64,000 bases of DNA from Wolbachia endosymbiont of Armadillidium arcangelii (GCF_040207875.1 NZ_CP157942.1:1426001-1490000), one strand, 5' to 3'. Positions 18,237 to 27,503 are shown, numbered from the stretch's first letter. Notes: generated by a model from the sequence alone, not told the origin. Numbers and translations: made by a program.

Positions 18237-18935
18237 ATGAATAGAAAAATTTGGCTTTATAGTGTTTTGCATAATGCGTTGTACAAAGTGGATGAAGATA
18301 ACGATTTAGATATTAGTAATGTAATAAAAAAAATAAAAGAAAGGCTAGAAAGTGGAATGCGAACTTCAAGCAAAGAAAACTATTATAAATATTTATACAC
18401 TTCTTGGAAAAAAAAAGGTTTTGATATTAATCACAAATTTGATTTGAAAGACTATGATGGCTTTCCAGTAGATAGTCTCTTTTCTATTGCTATTAATTGC
18501 AAACCTTGCGTTTTACCAAATCTAGCGCAAGTTTTAATAAAAGCAGGGGCTAACGTGCAAAGCGAAAAAGGATATTTACATGCCTGCGCTTTGATTCGTT
18601 CTCCAGACGTGTTAAAGGCTCTCATAGAAGCGGGGGTAAATGATAGCCCACATGAACACTACGGTGGAAATACCGCTTTAGATTGCGTTACTAAATTATA
18701 TGGTACAGATAAGTCAATTAACTGCGAAGATTGCTGTAAGATTTTAATTAAGCATACATTAGAAAAAAATCCCAACATAGAAGTGCCAAATTCTGTAAAA
18801 AATAATAAGGAATTGGCTCAATGTTGGAATGCTTGTGAAGCAAATAATGAAGGATGGGAATTGATTACACCAAGCACTGAGACACAAGTAGTCAGTGCGC
18901 AAAAAGCAAATAAGAGCTCCTGCTCAATTCAATAG
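18237..18935 (+). CDS. Ankyrin-repeat protein
   Basis: A 232-residue protein with two or three degenerate ankyrin repeats in the middle, recognisable from NLAQVLIKAGANVQSEKG, HACALIRSPDVLKALIEAG and GGNTALDCVTKLYG. The N-terminal 75 residues are charged and helical. There is no signal peptide or membrane segment. Its tail is polar and Ser/Thr-rich, ending SSCSIQ. Wolbachia carry many such proteins and some are thought to be type IV secretion effectors; nothing here shows a specific host partner. AAGG lies upstream of the ATG. Confidence 0.8.
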   Translation: MNRKIWLYSVLHNALYKVDEDNDLDISNVIKKIKERLESGMRTSSKENYYKYLYTSWKKKGFDINHKFDLKDYDGFPVDSLFSIAINCKPCVLPNLAQVLIKAGANVQSEKGYLHACALIRSPDVLKALIEAGVNDSPHEHYGGNTALDCVTKLYGTDKSINCEDCCKILIKHTLEKNPNIEVPNSVKNNKELAQCWNACEANNEGWELITPSTETQVVSAQKANKSSCSIQ

Positions 18936-18980
18936 ATCTATTGTATAACTGTTGTTTGAATCACAATAGGAAAAGGTTTG

Positions 18981-19517
18981 TTATTTAAGCTTAAAAAACG
19001 TATACGATAGTGTTATTTCACTTAAATCTTTCGTGCTATTGTCACGCATTATTTCAGGGTCTACGTAAAAGGATACAGGCATAGCCGCTTTTTGTTTTGG
19101 TAGCAGCATTTGCTCTTCAAAACAAAAGCATGCAACTTTATTGAAATATTTACCTGCTTTAAAAGGTGTGACATTATATACTGCCATTCCAAATGAAGGC
19201 TGGTCAGATAAATTTTCTGCATAATAAAACACTAAACTTTGTTGCCCTATATTTGTATCGATGTAGTTAGTTTCTGATTTAAATTCCCAAGGCAGACCGG
19301 ACATTATATCAGCATTAAGGTGAACCCTGATTTTTTGGTCAGTTGCGCTTATTGTTGCATTAGTTGCTTTTCTCGTTGTGCCACCATATCCAGTAGCTTT
19401 GCAAAAAATACTATATAATGGTACCGAAGCATATGCAAGACACAGCATCAATACCACTAAAGATATTAGGAGGAAAACTATAGAACTCTTATTGCTTCCC
19501 CTTAAAAAGGAAAACAT
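18981..19517 (-). CDS. ctaG: Cytochrome c oxidase assembly protein CtaG/Cox11
   Basis: A 178-residue copper chaperone that delivers copper to the CuB site of cytochrome oxidase subunit I. It has a single N-terminal membrane anchor (IVFLLISLVVLMLCLAY), then the family signature ACFCFEEQ with the copper-binding CxC, and MPVSFYVDP. The periplasmic beta-barrel ends in LSYTFFKLK. Its ATG abuts the stop of the upstream Bax-inhibitor-like gene with no gap, so they share a transcript. Length is normal. Confidence 0.93.
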   Translation of the reverse strand: MFSFLRGSNKSSIVFLLISLVVLMLCLAYASVPLYSIFCKATGYGGTTRKATNATISATDQKIRVHLNADIMSGLPWEFKSETNYIDTNIGQQSLVFYYAENLSDQPSFGMAVYNVTPFKAGKYFNKVACFCFEEQMLLPKQKAAMPVSFYVDPEIMRDNSTKDLSEITLSYTFFKLK

Positions 19518-20240
19518 CTAATCCTTATTGTTGAACAAGTTAAGTAACCTGAGTAAATTGAGGAATATATTGATGAAGTCAAAGTAAAGATTAGTTGCAC
19601 CAAGTATTGCCAGCTTAGTGGTTGCAACTTCTGAGCCATCATTATACCTATAATAAACATCTTTGATTCTTTGAGCATCGTATGCGGTCATTAAAGTAAA
19701 CACTACCACTGATACAAACGATATTGCAAAGTAGAGAGGACTGCTTCCAAGAAACAGATTAACTATAGATGCAATGATTAACCCCCAGACTCCCATAACC
19801 AAAAAAGAGCCCATACTTGTAAGATCTCTTTTGGTAGTATTACCATATAAAGCCATAGAGCCAAACATGATCGATGTAATGAAAAACGCCCTTGCTATAT
19901 TTTCTGAAGTATAAACTACAAAAACATAAGATAGGGAAAGCCCCATTAAGACTGAAAATAAGAAAAATATAGTAACTGTGGACTGAGCACTTAAGTGTTG
20001 AATCCTAAAAGACATATAAAACACCAATGCAACTGGAGAGAACGCTATTACAAGCGATAGAACGGGATTAGAATAGATCACCGAAAAAAAACCAGAAAAT
20101 ACCGTTAAGAACGCAACAAGTCCTGTAATGCCCAAAGCTAAAGCCATATAATTATATACTTTAGTTAGGTAACTTCTGAGCCCAGCGCTATAATAAACGC
20201 CTTGAGAGCGAATATCTTGTTCATTTCTCATATAAGGCAT
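19518..20240 (-). CDS. Bax inhibitor-1/YccA family membrane protein
   Basis: A 240-residue protein with about seven membrane spans (for example LALGITGLVAFLTVF, LVIAFSPVALVFYMSF, ALYGNTTKRDL before a further span) and the family ending with MTAYDAQRIK. The start MPYMRNEQDI at 20240 is preferred over the frame's first ATG at 20372 because GGAG lies 8 bases upstream and the family normally starts with a short polar tail. Members are proton or calcium leak channels or stress modulators; the bacterial role is poorly defined. Bases 20241-20572 upstream hold no gene. Confidence 0.88.
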   Translation of the reverse strand: MPYMRNEQDIRSQGVYYSAGLRSYLTKVYNYMALALGITGLVAFLTVFSGFFSVIYSNPVLSLVIAFSPVALVFYMSFRIQHLSAQSTVTIFFLFSVLMGLSLSYVFVVYTSENIARAFFITSIMFGSMALYGNTTKRDLTSMGSFLVMGVWGLIIASIVNLFLGSSPLYFAISFVSVVVFTLMTAYDAQRIKDVYYRYNDGSEVATTKLAILGATNLYFDFINIFLNLLRLLNLFNNKD

Positions 20241-20572
20241 AAATGTAACTCCTTTATTATCTCTTGATGATACATTATAATACAATACAGCGTTTTTATC
20301 AAGTATAAAATGATATACTGCAATTGCAATTAAATAGCGGAGTTCCCAGGAGAAAAAATGGACAATTATCAATACTGATGTGTAAATAGTTAAAGGTTTT
20401 GGACTGTTAGTAATTTATAAGACATATAACAGCAGTGGTATCTGTGAGAATCAAGTTGACTGGTACGCAATTAGAGAATTTCTTGCATAACTATAAGCAA
20501 GCCAGTTTCTGGTAGCGTGTAACTATTATAATAACCCCAGCCAATAGAAATTATTTTTACCATCCCCTTTAA
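20241..20572. other. Intergenic region, no feature found
   Basis: AT-rich gap between the Bax-inhibitor-like gene start and the stop of the cysteine desulfurase gene. It should contain the promoter of the former on the minus strand. I found no repeat, RNA gene or convincing open frame. Confidence 0.35.
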
Positions 20573-21760
20573 TTATGATTTAAGAGGAATGGTGAAAGTA
20601 GTTTTTGCATTTACTAAGGCATTCTTCTTATAGATACTACACCAACAATCCACTATTTTTTCTATGTCTCGCGGGGTAACCTTTGGACCTATACTGATTC
20701 TAATTGAACACTCTGCTTGCTCTTTTGTTGCTCCCATTGCAAGCAAAACATGAGAAGGCCCAACTTTTCCAGAAGAACATGCAGAACCATTGCTGACTGC
20801 AATATTATTTAAGTCAAAATGCATGAGCTGCAAATCATTCTTCACTCCCGGCATATAAATAAAACTTGTGTTTGGCAACCTTTTAGAATTTTTGCCAAAG
20901 ATCTTGATATCACTGACAAGACTTAATAACTCACACTCCAATTGATCACGCAGCTTCTCTACTTCATCCATTTTTGATAGAAGATCTGGAATGTTTTGCA
21001 ATGCAGCAGAAAGACCTGCGATTGCGACAATATTTTCTGTACCACCACGCAATCCTTTTTCTTGCCCACCACCTATTATAATAGGTTCTATTACAAGCTT
21101 TTTGTCAAATATTAAAACTCCACTACCTGCTATACCACCAAATTTGTGGGCAGATAAAGTAAGTAAATCCACTCCTAAATCTTCCATATTCACTTCAATT
21201 TTCCCAACACTTTGAGCAGCGTCAGTGTGGCAAATTGCTCCAAATTTGTGTGCTATTTCAGCTATCTCCTCAATAGGTTGAATAACTCCGGTTTCGTTAT
21301 TTGCCATTATAACTGAAACTATTGCTTTATTTCCTTTAAGTTCGCTTAGAATTTTCTCTAGCTCTAAAAAGTCAATAATACTCTCTTGATTAACGGGTAT
21401 TATATGTGGATTACATGCAGAATTAAGAATTGAAGGATGCTCTATAGCTGAAATTACATGCAGATAACCTGCTATTCCTCTCATGACGAGGTTATTCGCT
21501 TCAGTTGCACCAGATGTAAAAACTATTTCTTTATCATCTGGAACGCCAAGAGCATCACGTACGTTATCTCTTGCATCTTTAAGAATCTTCCTCGCTTCTT
21601 GTCCTCTTTTATGCAGCGATGATGGATTTAGTGTTTGTTTTGACAAAACCTCAAATATACTTTTTTTTACATTTTTACTCATTGGAGCAGTTGCATTATA
21701 ATCAGCATACACGCAACTACTATTTTCCAGAGAGAATAAACTCACAGGCTTGCTTGTCAC
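20573..21760 (-). CDS. Cysteine desulfurase (IscS/NifS family)
   Basis: A 395-residue PLP enzyme that takes sulfur from cysteine for Fe-S clusters and thio-modification. It has VYADYNATAPMSK, IVFTSGATEANN, the cofactor His/Asp region MANNETGVIQPI, the PLP Lys in LTLSAHKFGG and the catalytic Cys in NGSACSSGKVGPSH. The start appears to be GTG at 21760 with GGTAAG upstream. It is not directly followed by iscU, so it may be the second desulfurase paralogue seen in Rickettsiales rather than IscS proper. The C-terminal extension (KTTFTIPLKS) is short and unremarkable. Confidence 0.92.
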   Translation of the reverse strand: MTSKPVSLFSLENSSCVYADYNATAPMSKNVKKSIFEVLSKQTLNPSSLHKRGQEARKILKDARDNVRDALGVPDDKEIVFTSGATEANNLVMRGIAGYLHVISAIEHPSILNSACNPHIIPVNQESIIDFLELEKILSELKGNKAIVSVIMANNETGVIQPIEEIAEIAHKFGAICHTDAAQSVGKIEVNMEDLGVDLLTLSAHKFGGIAGSGVLIFDKKLVIEPIIIGGGQEKGLRGGTENIVAIAGLSAALQNIPDLLSKMDEVEKLRDQLECELLSLVSDIKIFGKNSKRLPNTSFIYMPGVKNDLQLMHFDLNNIAVSNGSACSSGKVGPSHVLLAMGATKEQAECSIRISIGPKVTPRDIEKIVDCWCSIYKKNALVNAKTTFTIPLKS

Positions 21761-21895
21761 TTACCATTAACCAATTATGTACATTAACTTTAACACGATA
21801 AAAAATTTATTGCAAAGACAGCGAGATTAATACATAATTAATAAGTAATTTAGATTATCAATGCCTGTCAAAACAGGTTCTTATGAGGAGTCATA

Positions 21896-22594
21896 ATGGT
21901 AGAAGTCTTTTTAAATAATTCAACAAAAAAGATAGAAGGTAGATACCATCAAAGCAAAGATACTAATGCACCGGTTGTACTAATTTTACACCACCATCCC
22001 CAATATGGTGGTAGTATGGATAGTAAGATTATACATAGTATATATGAATCCTTTATCGATAATAACTTTTCTGCATTGACAATTAATTTTCGTGGCGTCG
22101 GAAAATCTACCGGAACTTTTGATAAGGGTATAGGAGAATTAACTGATGCTGCAGTAGCTATTGATTGGCTTCAGGAGCATAACTCTAACAACGTTCCAAT
22201 TTGGGTAGTCGGTTTTTCTTTTGGAGCATGGGTAGCTATGCAGTTGACAATGCGCCGTCCAGAGATAGTAAGTTTTGTTGCCCTTTCTCTTCCAGCAACT
22301 AAATACGATTTCTCTTTTCTCTCTCCCTGTCCAGTCCCTGGACTTATAATACAAAGCAATAATGATACAATTTCAGAAGAAGGCGATGTAACAGAATTAG
22401 CACAAAGGTTAATAAACTCGATAAAAAGTGACCATATGGAATACTACATAGTAGACAATACTAATCACTTTTTGAGGGATAAAGAAGAGGAAGTAGTTCA
22501 AATTATAGATAACTATATAAAACTACGCTTAAACAGTGCAGCTACTTCTTCCAAGAAAGCTAAAAAAGAGGTAAGAGTAAAAGAATATGCCTAA
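21896..22594 (+). CDS. Alpha/beta hydrolase
   Basis: A 232-residue hydrolase with the oxyanion region LILHHHPQYGGSMDSK, the strand-turn FRGVGKSTG and nucleophile elbow VVGFSFGAWVAM (Ser near residue 105). The later acid is probably in SNNDTISEEGD and the catalytic His is in NTNHFLRDKEE. This matches the small dienelactone-hydrolase/YcjY-like alpha/beta family often annotated as hydrolase of unknown substrate. A strong ribosome binding site (GAGGAG) precedes the ATG. Its last codons overlap the frame leading into the small lipoprotein gene, so the two may be co-transcribed. Confidence 0.85.
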   Translation: MVEVFLNNSTKKIEGRYHQSKDTNAPVVLILHHHPQYGGSMDSKIIHSIYESFIDNNFSALTINFRGVGKSTGTFDKGIGELTDAAVAIDWLQEHNSNNVPIWVVGFSFGAWVAMQLTMRRPEIVSFVALSLPATKYDFSFLSPCPVPGLIIQSNNDTISEEGDVTELAQRLINSIKSDHMEYYIVDNTNHFLRDKEEEVVQIIDNYIKLRLNSAATSSKKAKKEVRVKEYA

Positions 22595-22646
22595 CTTTAC
22601 AAATGAGAGAAATGAATGTATTAATATAAATAAAAAAGGTCTTGTT

Positions 22647-22811
22647 ATGCTTAAGCAATTATTATTTCTCGTTTTAGCAATGTTTATGTTGTCAGGATGT
22701 TTTCTAAGCAAACAGCGTAAGTTAATGAGTCCGTGTATAAAAAGCAATGAAAGTATTTCGTGCGAGTTATATTCTGTTAATGATCATTGGTTAAATAAGT
22801 ATAAGGTATAG
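22647..22811 (+). CDS. Small lipoprotein, VirB7-like
   Basis: The ATG at 22647, with AAGGT upstream, opens 54 codons. The product has a lipoprotein signal (LLFLVLAMFMLSGC) with Cys-19 as the lipidated residue, then about 36 mature residues including MSPCIKSN, a second Cys and a Trp near the end (NDHWLNKYKV). Size, lipobox and the PC...C...W spacing resemble the short VirB7 lipoproteins of Rickettsiales type IV secretion systems, which stabilise VirB9 at the outer membrane. No other vir gene is in the window, so the assignment is tentative. A longer upstream start at 22587 would put 20 polar residues before the signal and is unlikely. Confidence 0.5.
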   Translation: MLKQLLFLVLAMFMLSGCFLSKQRKLMSPCIKSNESISCELYSVNDHWLNKYKV

Positions 22812-22839
22812 GTAGTTTGTATTGTATTGCTTCTTCCAT

Positions 22840-23514
22840 TCACAGCTTCATTAATGATCCATTACTTAACTGGAAAATGTGATCTGCTTTTTCTGCAAGA
22901 AGATAATTGTGTGTCACTATAAGCATAGAACTATTATTTTCCTTTACATACGAATGCAACAGCAAAAATATATTCAAAGAATTTGTTGGGTCTAAATTTC
23001 CTGTTGGCTCATCTGCAAGTAAAAGCTTTGGAGAGTTTACAATGCTTCTTGCAATTGCGACCCTCTGCCTTTCTCCACCAGAAATTTCAGATACCATACT
23101 ACTTGCTTTATTTTCCAGACCAAATTTTTCCAATATTGCTTGCGATTTTTTTTTTGCTTCAGCTTTGCTCCTTTTTGCAACAAGCTGAGGAAGCATAACG
23201 TTTTCCAATACTGATAACTCTTGTAATAAATAGTGAAATTGATAAACAAAGCTAAGAAAATTTCTTCTTATATGAGTTTTATATTTATTGCTGGCTTGCG
23301 TGCAATTTACTCCATCTATTGTTACTGCACCTAAAGTTGGCTCATCCAACAGGCCTGCAATTTGCAATACAGTTGTTTTTCCTGATCCTGAATTGCCAAT
23401 CAATGCAACTACTTGCCCTCTTGTAATCTTTAGGTTGATATCTTTTACAATAGCAGGAGTTTTTTTGAAGCTCTTACTCACAGAAGCTAGCTCTAGTGCT
23501 ACATCACTACCCAT
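22840..23514 (-). CDS. lolD: ABC transporter ATP-binding protein LolD
   Basis: A 224-residue ATPase with Walker A GNSGSGKTT (near residue 38), Q-loop region SFVYQFHYLLQELSV, signature SGGERQRVAIARS, Walker B LLLADEPTGNLD and switch His in IVTHN. The Q-loop segment and small size match LolD of the lipoprotein-releasing LolCDE complex, which moves lipoproteins from the inner membrane. No permease gene is adjacent. Reads away from the A-type carrier gene with a 26-base gap, likely the same transcript. Confidence 0.88.
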   Translation of the reverse strand: MGSDVALELASVSKSFKKTPAIVKDINLKITRGQVVALIGNSGSGKTTVLQIAGLLDEPTLGAVTIDGVNCTQASNKYKTHIRRNFLSFVYQFHYLLQELSVLENVMLPQLVAKRSKAEAKKKSQAILEKFGLENKASSMVSEISGGERQRVAIARSIVNSPKLLLADEPTGNLDPTNSLNIFLLLHSYVKENNSSMLIVTHNYLLAEKADHIFQLSNGSLMKL

Positions 23515-23540
23515 ATTATAAAAAGACCCAGTAAAGGCAA

Positions 23541-23987
23541 TTAAACCGAGAAACTGTTACCACACCCACATCGAGACTTAGCGAGAGCGTTCTTGATTTG
23601 AAAACCAGAACCACTTAGATCCTCAGTATAATCTATAGTTGAGTTATTTAAAAATTTTGCTGAACAATTATCAACCATTAACACAGGGTTCCCATTTTCA
23701 TCATTAACTATTATATCTTTACCACTTGTGCTAAAGCTGGAGTGAATTCTATAGTCCTCACTGTCTTCATAATCGTCGTCTTCGTCATCAAATTCATCAT
23801 CATCTTCGTCATCCAAAGACATCTTCTTATTTACTTTATCCATAAGAAAATTATACTTGAAGCCAGAACATCCACCACCTGACACTGCAACCCGCAAAAC
23901 AGAACTCTCATCTCCTTCCTGTTCTACAAGGGAGTAGATTTTCCTTAACGCATTGTCAGTTAAGTTAATATTGTAATCTGTTGACAT
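23541..23987 (-). CDS. A-type iron-sulfur carrier with acidic insertion
   Basis: A 148-residue member of the IscA/ErpA/SufA family that passes Fe-S clusters to target enzymes. The three cluster cysteines are in SGGGCSGFKYNF and the C-terminal SRCGCGNSF. Between them, after the segment MDKVNKKM, lies an unusual insert of about 25 residues that is mostly Asp and Glu (LDDEDDDEFDDEDDDY and further acidic residues). Family members are normally about 107 residues, so the insert accounts for most of the extra length. ATG at 23987 is preferred over a GTG three codons earlier. Which of the three functional names applies cannot be decided. Confidence 0.88.
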   Translation of the reverse strand: MSTDYNINLTDNALRKIYSLVEQEGDESSVLRVAVSGGGCSGFKYNFLMDKVNKKMSLDDEDDDEFDDEDDDYEDSEDYRIHSSFSTSGKDIIVNDENGNPVLMVDNCSAKFLNNSTIDYTEDLSGSGFQIKNALAKSRCGCGNSFSV

Positions 23988-24034
23988 AACAATCACCGTT
24001 CATTATTGATAACTTATTATACTAGAAATTTTAC

Positions 24035-25216
24035 ATGTCAAACAATAATTTTCTATTAAGTTACGCGTGCTTTCCAAATAAAACAAAAGGAAGAAATTTC
24101 AAAGAGCCAGAAGACGAAAATCGCAGCTGTTTTCAGCGTGATAGGGACCGCATTATTCATTCTAATGCATTTAGGAAATTAGGATACAAAACACAAGTTT
24201 TTATCAATTATGAGCATGACTACTATCGCACTCGGCTAACTCATAGCCTTGAAGTTGCGCAGATTGCAAGATCCATCGCACGCAGGCTCAGCCTAGATGA
24301 GGACATTACTGAATGCATAGCGCTTGCACATGACCTTGGTCATCCTCCATTTGGTCACGCAGGTGAGGATGCTCTAGTTCAAGTTGATAACGAGAAGTAT
24401 AAGTTTGATCATAACGTTCAAGCTATAAGGATTTTAACTTATCTCGAGCAAAAACATGCTGACTTTAATGGCATGAATCTAAGTTGGGAAGTGATTGAAG
24501 GTGTTGCAAAGCATAACGGTCCTTTACTTGGTCAAAATACGGTATCCCACACAAATAATCAGCTGTTATTAGAATACAATGAAAAATATGATCTAAAGCT
24601 TGAAGAATTTTCAAGCATTGAAGCACAAGTTGCTTCAATTGCCGATGATATTGCTTACAGTGTTCACGACCTTGATGATGCACTCAGAGCAAATTTAGTA
24701 ACCATCGAAGATTTGCTTGATGTTCCTTTAATTGGCACAATGTTTAAAGACGTAAGGAGTGAATATTCAGAATTGGCCCAAAGCAAACTCATACATGAAT
24801 CACTGAGTAGAGCTATAGGAATTATGATAAATGATGTCGTTTTTCAGACTGAAAAAAATATTAAAGACTACAAAATAAAAAGCGTAGAAGATGTAAGAGG
24901 TCTAAATAAAATGCTAGTCACATTTTCACCAGAAGTTGCAAATGCCACAAAAGAGATGAAAAAATTTAACATGGAAAAAATATACAGAAGCTATAAATTG
25001 AATAGAACAATGAGCAAAGCAAAACGTATAGTACAGGAGCTTTTTCAATGTTTTTATGAAAACCCAGGGTTATTACCTATAGAATGGAACAAGCTTGCTT
25101 ATGAATCTCAGCGTTCAGTAATAATATGTGATTATATCTCAGGTATGACAGATAGATTTGCCATACACGAGCACAGAAGAATTTTTGATACCTCATACGA
25201 AATGACTTCTTTCTAA
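24035..25216 (+). CDS. dgt: dGTPase-like HD-domain phosphohydrolase
   Basis: A 393-residue protein of the deoxyguanosine triphosphate triphosphohydrolase-like family. The metal-binding HD motif elements are YYRTRLTHSLEVAQIAR, then ALAHDLGHPPFGHAGEDAL, and later SIADDIAYSVHDLDDAL. These enzymes hydrolyse dNTPs to nucleosides and triphosphate, balancing nucleotide pools. The last base of its stop (TAATGA) is the first base of the ribD ATG, indicating translational coupling. Normal length for the short type-2 form. Confidence 0.92.
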   Translation: MSNNNFLLSYACFPNKTKGRNFKEPEDENRSCFQRDRDRIIHSNAFRKLGYKTQVFINYEHDYYRTRLTHSLEVAQIARSIARRLSLDEDITECIALAHDLGHPPFGHAGEDALVQVDNEKYKFDHNVQAIRILTYLEQKHADFNGMNLSWEVIEGVAKHNGPLLGQNTVSHTNNQLLLEYNEKYDLKLEEFSSIEAQVASIADDIAYSVHDLDDALRANLVTIEDLLDVPLIGTMFKDVRSEYSELAQSKLIHESLSRAIGIMINDVVFQTEKNIKDYKIKSVEDVRGLNKMLVTFSPEVANATKEMKKFNMEKIYRSYKLNRTMSKAKRIVQELFQCFYENPGLLPIEWNKLAYESQRSVIICDYISGMTDRFAIHEHRRIFDTSYEMTSF

Positions 25217-26472
25217 TGACCGACGATTATTTCATGTCGATCGCATTAAAACTTGCAGAAAAAAGTCTTGGAAGTGTTGCACCAAATCCCGCTGTTGGGT
25301 GTATCATTGTAAAAAACGGTATGGTGATCGGTGAAGGCTACACAGGAATCGGTGGACGTCCACATGCAGAAGTAGTTGCTTTGCAAAATGCTCAAGACTT
25401 AACTCATGGTGCAACTATGTACGTCACTCTTGAGCCATGTTGCCACTTTGGAGTTACAGAGCCTTGCACTACGGAAATCATAAGATCTGGAATAAAAATG
25501 GTGGTGATTGCAACAATTGATCCAGATAGTAGGGTTTCAGGTAGAGGGATAAAAGCTTTAGCAGATGCAGGAATTGAAGTAAAACAAGGGATTATGCAGA
25601 AAGAAGCAGAGAAACTAAATGTTGGCTTTTTTACCAGTAAGAAACTCCATAGACCATTTATAGCTTGCAAAATCGCAACAACTCTTGACGGAAAAATCGC
25701 AACATTTACAGGTGATAGCAAATGGATAACAAGCGAAGATACAAGAAATTGGGTACATGAGCTCAGAGCAAAATATGATGCAATTATGATTGGCAGTAGT
25801 ACCCTTATCAATGACGATCCACTCTTAACTTGCAGATTACCAGGACTCGAAGAAAGGTCGCCAATAAGGCTAATTATCGATAGCCAAGGGAAATTGAAGG
25901 AAGAGCATAATATTGCAAAGACTGCAGACAAAATAACAACTTGGGTGATTACAAACAGAGAAATAGAGAAAAAAATAAAAAACATTAATTATTTGATAGT
26001 CAATTCAAATCACAAACCTCCTGTTATTCCAGATGTTACCCCAACACACTCTCCTGTCATTCCAATGCCTTCTCCTGTCATCCCAGTGCCCAGACACTGG
26101 GATCCAGAAAACTTCAAGCAATTGCATAATGAAAACTGGTCACGCGCTGGAATGACATCGGAACATGATGTTATCGGCAAAGTCTGCCTAAAAGACATGG
26201 TATCAAAACTTGTTTCAAAAATTGGTATAACAAGATTATTAGTTGAAGGTGGAGGAGTGTTAATTACAGAACTATTAAAGCATAGTTTAATAGACAGGCT
26301 GATAATCTGCCGCAGTGGTAAAATTTTAGGTAATGACGCCACTCCTTTTATAGGAAATTTAGGAATTCAATCTATTAACAAATGTTACCAGTTCAAAAAA
26401 ACAGAGATAATAGAGTTTAGTGAGGATGTAGCTGAGGTGTGGGATAGATTGCCTTCACTGCCATTAAGTTAA
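25216..26472 (+). CDS. ribD: Bifunctional riboflavin biosynthesis deaminase/reductase RibD, with repeat insert
   Basis: A 418-residue enzyme for two consecutive steps of riboflavin synthesis. The deaminase domain (1-145) has the zinc motifs GRPHAEVVAL and TLEPCCHFGVTEPC. The reductase domain (146-418) has KIATTLDGKIAT, MIGSSTLINDDPLLTCR and RLLVEGGGVLITELL. Residues about 266-315 are a proline-rich, repeat-derived insert (SPVIPMPSPVIPVPRHWDPE), which explains why the protein is about 48 residues longer than usual. The insert sits between reductase secondary-structure elements and keeps the frame, so the enzyme may remain active. It supplies riboflavin, a vitamin with reported importance in insect Wolbachia. 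Confidence 0.92.
   Translation: MTDDYFMSIALKLAEKSLGSVAPNPAVGCIIVKNGMVIGEGYTGIGGRPHAEVVALQNAQDLTHGATMYVTLEPCCHFGVTEPCTTEIIRSGIKMVVIATIDPDSRVSGRGIKALADAGIEVKQGIMQKEAEKLNVGFFTSKKLHRPFIACKIATTLDGKIATFTGDSKWITSEDTRNWVHELRAKYDAIMIGSSTLINDDPLLTCRLPGLEERSPIRLIIDSQGKLKEEHNIAKTADKITTWVITNREIEKKIKNINYLIVNSNHKPPVIPDVTPTHSPVIPMPSPVIPVPRHWDPENFKQLHNENWSRAGMTSEHDVIGKVCLKDMVSKLVSKIGITRLLVEGGGVLITELLKHSLIDRLIICRSGKILGNDATPFIGNLGIQSINKCYQFKKTEIIEFSEDVAEVWDRLPSLPLS
26011..26160 (+). repeat. Palindromic repeat inserted in frame in ribD
   Basis: Contains the palindrome CCCAGTGcccagaCACTGGG (26082-26101) with flanking remnants (ctcctgtcattccaatgcct) typical of the palindromic family found elsewhere in the window. 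It encodes about 50 residues of the RibD reductase domain with no stop. Confidence 0.8.
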
Positions 26473-26576
26473 GGGAAAGAGAAGTTAAGATTGGACAAAA
26501 AATTTGAAGCGATTGATAATTATGGTAAATACTAGGGTGAATTTTTAAGAAAAGGGAGTCTGAAAAGTGCAAGTTA

Positions 26577-27503
26577 TAGCTCTTTTCATAATAGTCCGAA
26601 AAGCTTATAGAAAAGCGGAATCAACAGCATGACGAAAAGATGTGAATAGAGGGATGTTTTTCCTAGCTCTGTTTTTTATAGCAAACCAATGATGCTCAAT
26701 TTTGTTAAAATCGGGAGAATAAGGCGGTAGATATAAAATTTCTGCGCCAACTCCTTTAGCAAATTCAGTAATCTTATTAGACTTATGAAAAGTAGCATTA
26801 TCAAAGTTTGTCCAGATCGGTGTCAAAAACTGCTCAAACCATTTATTAACATATTACAGTGGCCTTCAAATGTTAACGGAACAACTATTTTTCTGCCGTT
26901 TAAGGCTGCAATCATACTGATTCGTTGAATTTTTTTACCAGATTTTAGAGCATAAAACCTCTGTCCCTTCTGGCAATATCCATAAGGGTAGTCCTCGGTG
27001 TTATCAATGCCAGACTCATCTATATAAACTAAGTTTTGAGGTTCTTTTGTTGCTATAATTTTCAAAAATTCAGCGCGTTTTTCTTCGTCCCTTTCTTTGT
27101 ATCCATATGTCTTTTTTTGCGTGTGAGTCCAATTTTTTTAAGAGCTCGATGAATCGTTGGGATACTAACATTGCTCCAAAGCTTAGCCATTTCCGATAGA
27201 GTTTTTCCACCATATTTTTTAGCAAATTCAGTAAATTTATTCCAGTCAGTAATTTTGTGATTATAACCTCCATTTCCAAGTTTTTTTGACTGAAAATCTC
27301 CTGTTTCTTTTTTTCTTTGCTGCCACTCCCATAACGTAGTTCTTCCAATTTTAAATCCTGCTGCCACTGCTTCTCTGCTTTATCCTTCTTCTAGTGATTC
27401 CATTGCTTTTTTTCTTAAATCATAACTATATGCTGCTGGCATACTTACCTTCACTACTATAAAATCTTATTTTACCTCGTTTGTACTATTATGAAAAGAG
27501 CTA
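26577..27503 (-). mobile_element. IS630-type insertion sequence
   Basis: 927 bp with inverted ends (TAGCTCTTTTCATAATAG on the left; complement of CTATTATGAAAAGAGCTA on the right) and TA duplications at 26575-26576 and 27504-27505, as expected for IS630/Tc1 elements. It contains a single decayed transposase gene on the minus strand. Its ends match those of the short MITEs at 1946-2058 and 27581-27682, which it could once have mobilised. The target was itself a near-palindrome (gcaagt-TA-cttgc). Confidence 0.9.
26605..27442 (-). pseudogene. IS630-type transposase, broken
   Basis: Starting from ATG at 27442 (MPAAYSYDLRKKAMESLEEG) there is an in-frame TAA. Reading then resumes with the helix-turn-helix part (VAAGFKIGRTTLWEWQQRKK). 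A shift at an A7 tract near 27112-27118 separates this from the catalytic part with the first Asp in LVYIDESGIDN. A second shift near 26855-26860 precedes the last part with NFDNATFHK (second Asp) and YLPPYSPDFNKIEHHW (third acid, Glu). All three catalytic residues survive, but three lesions make it inactive as read. Confidence 0.92.
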
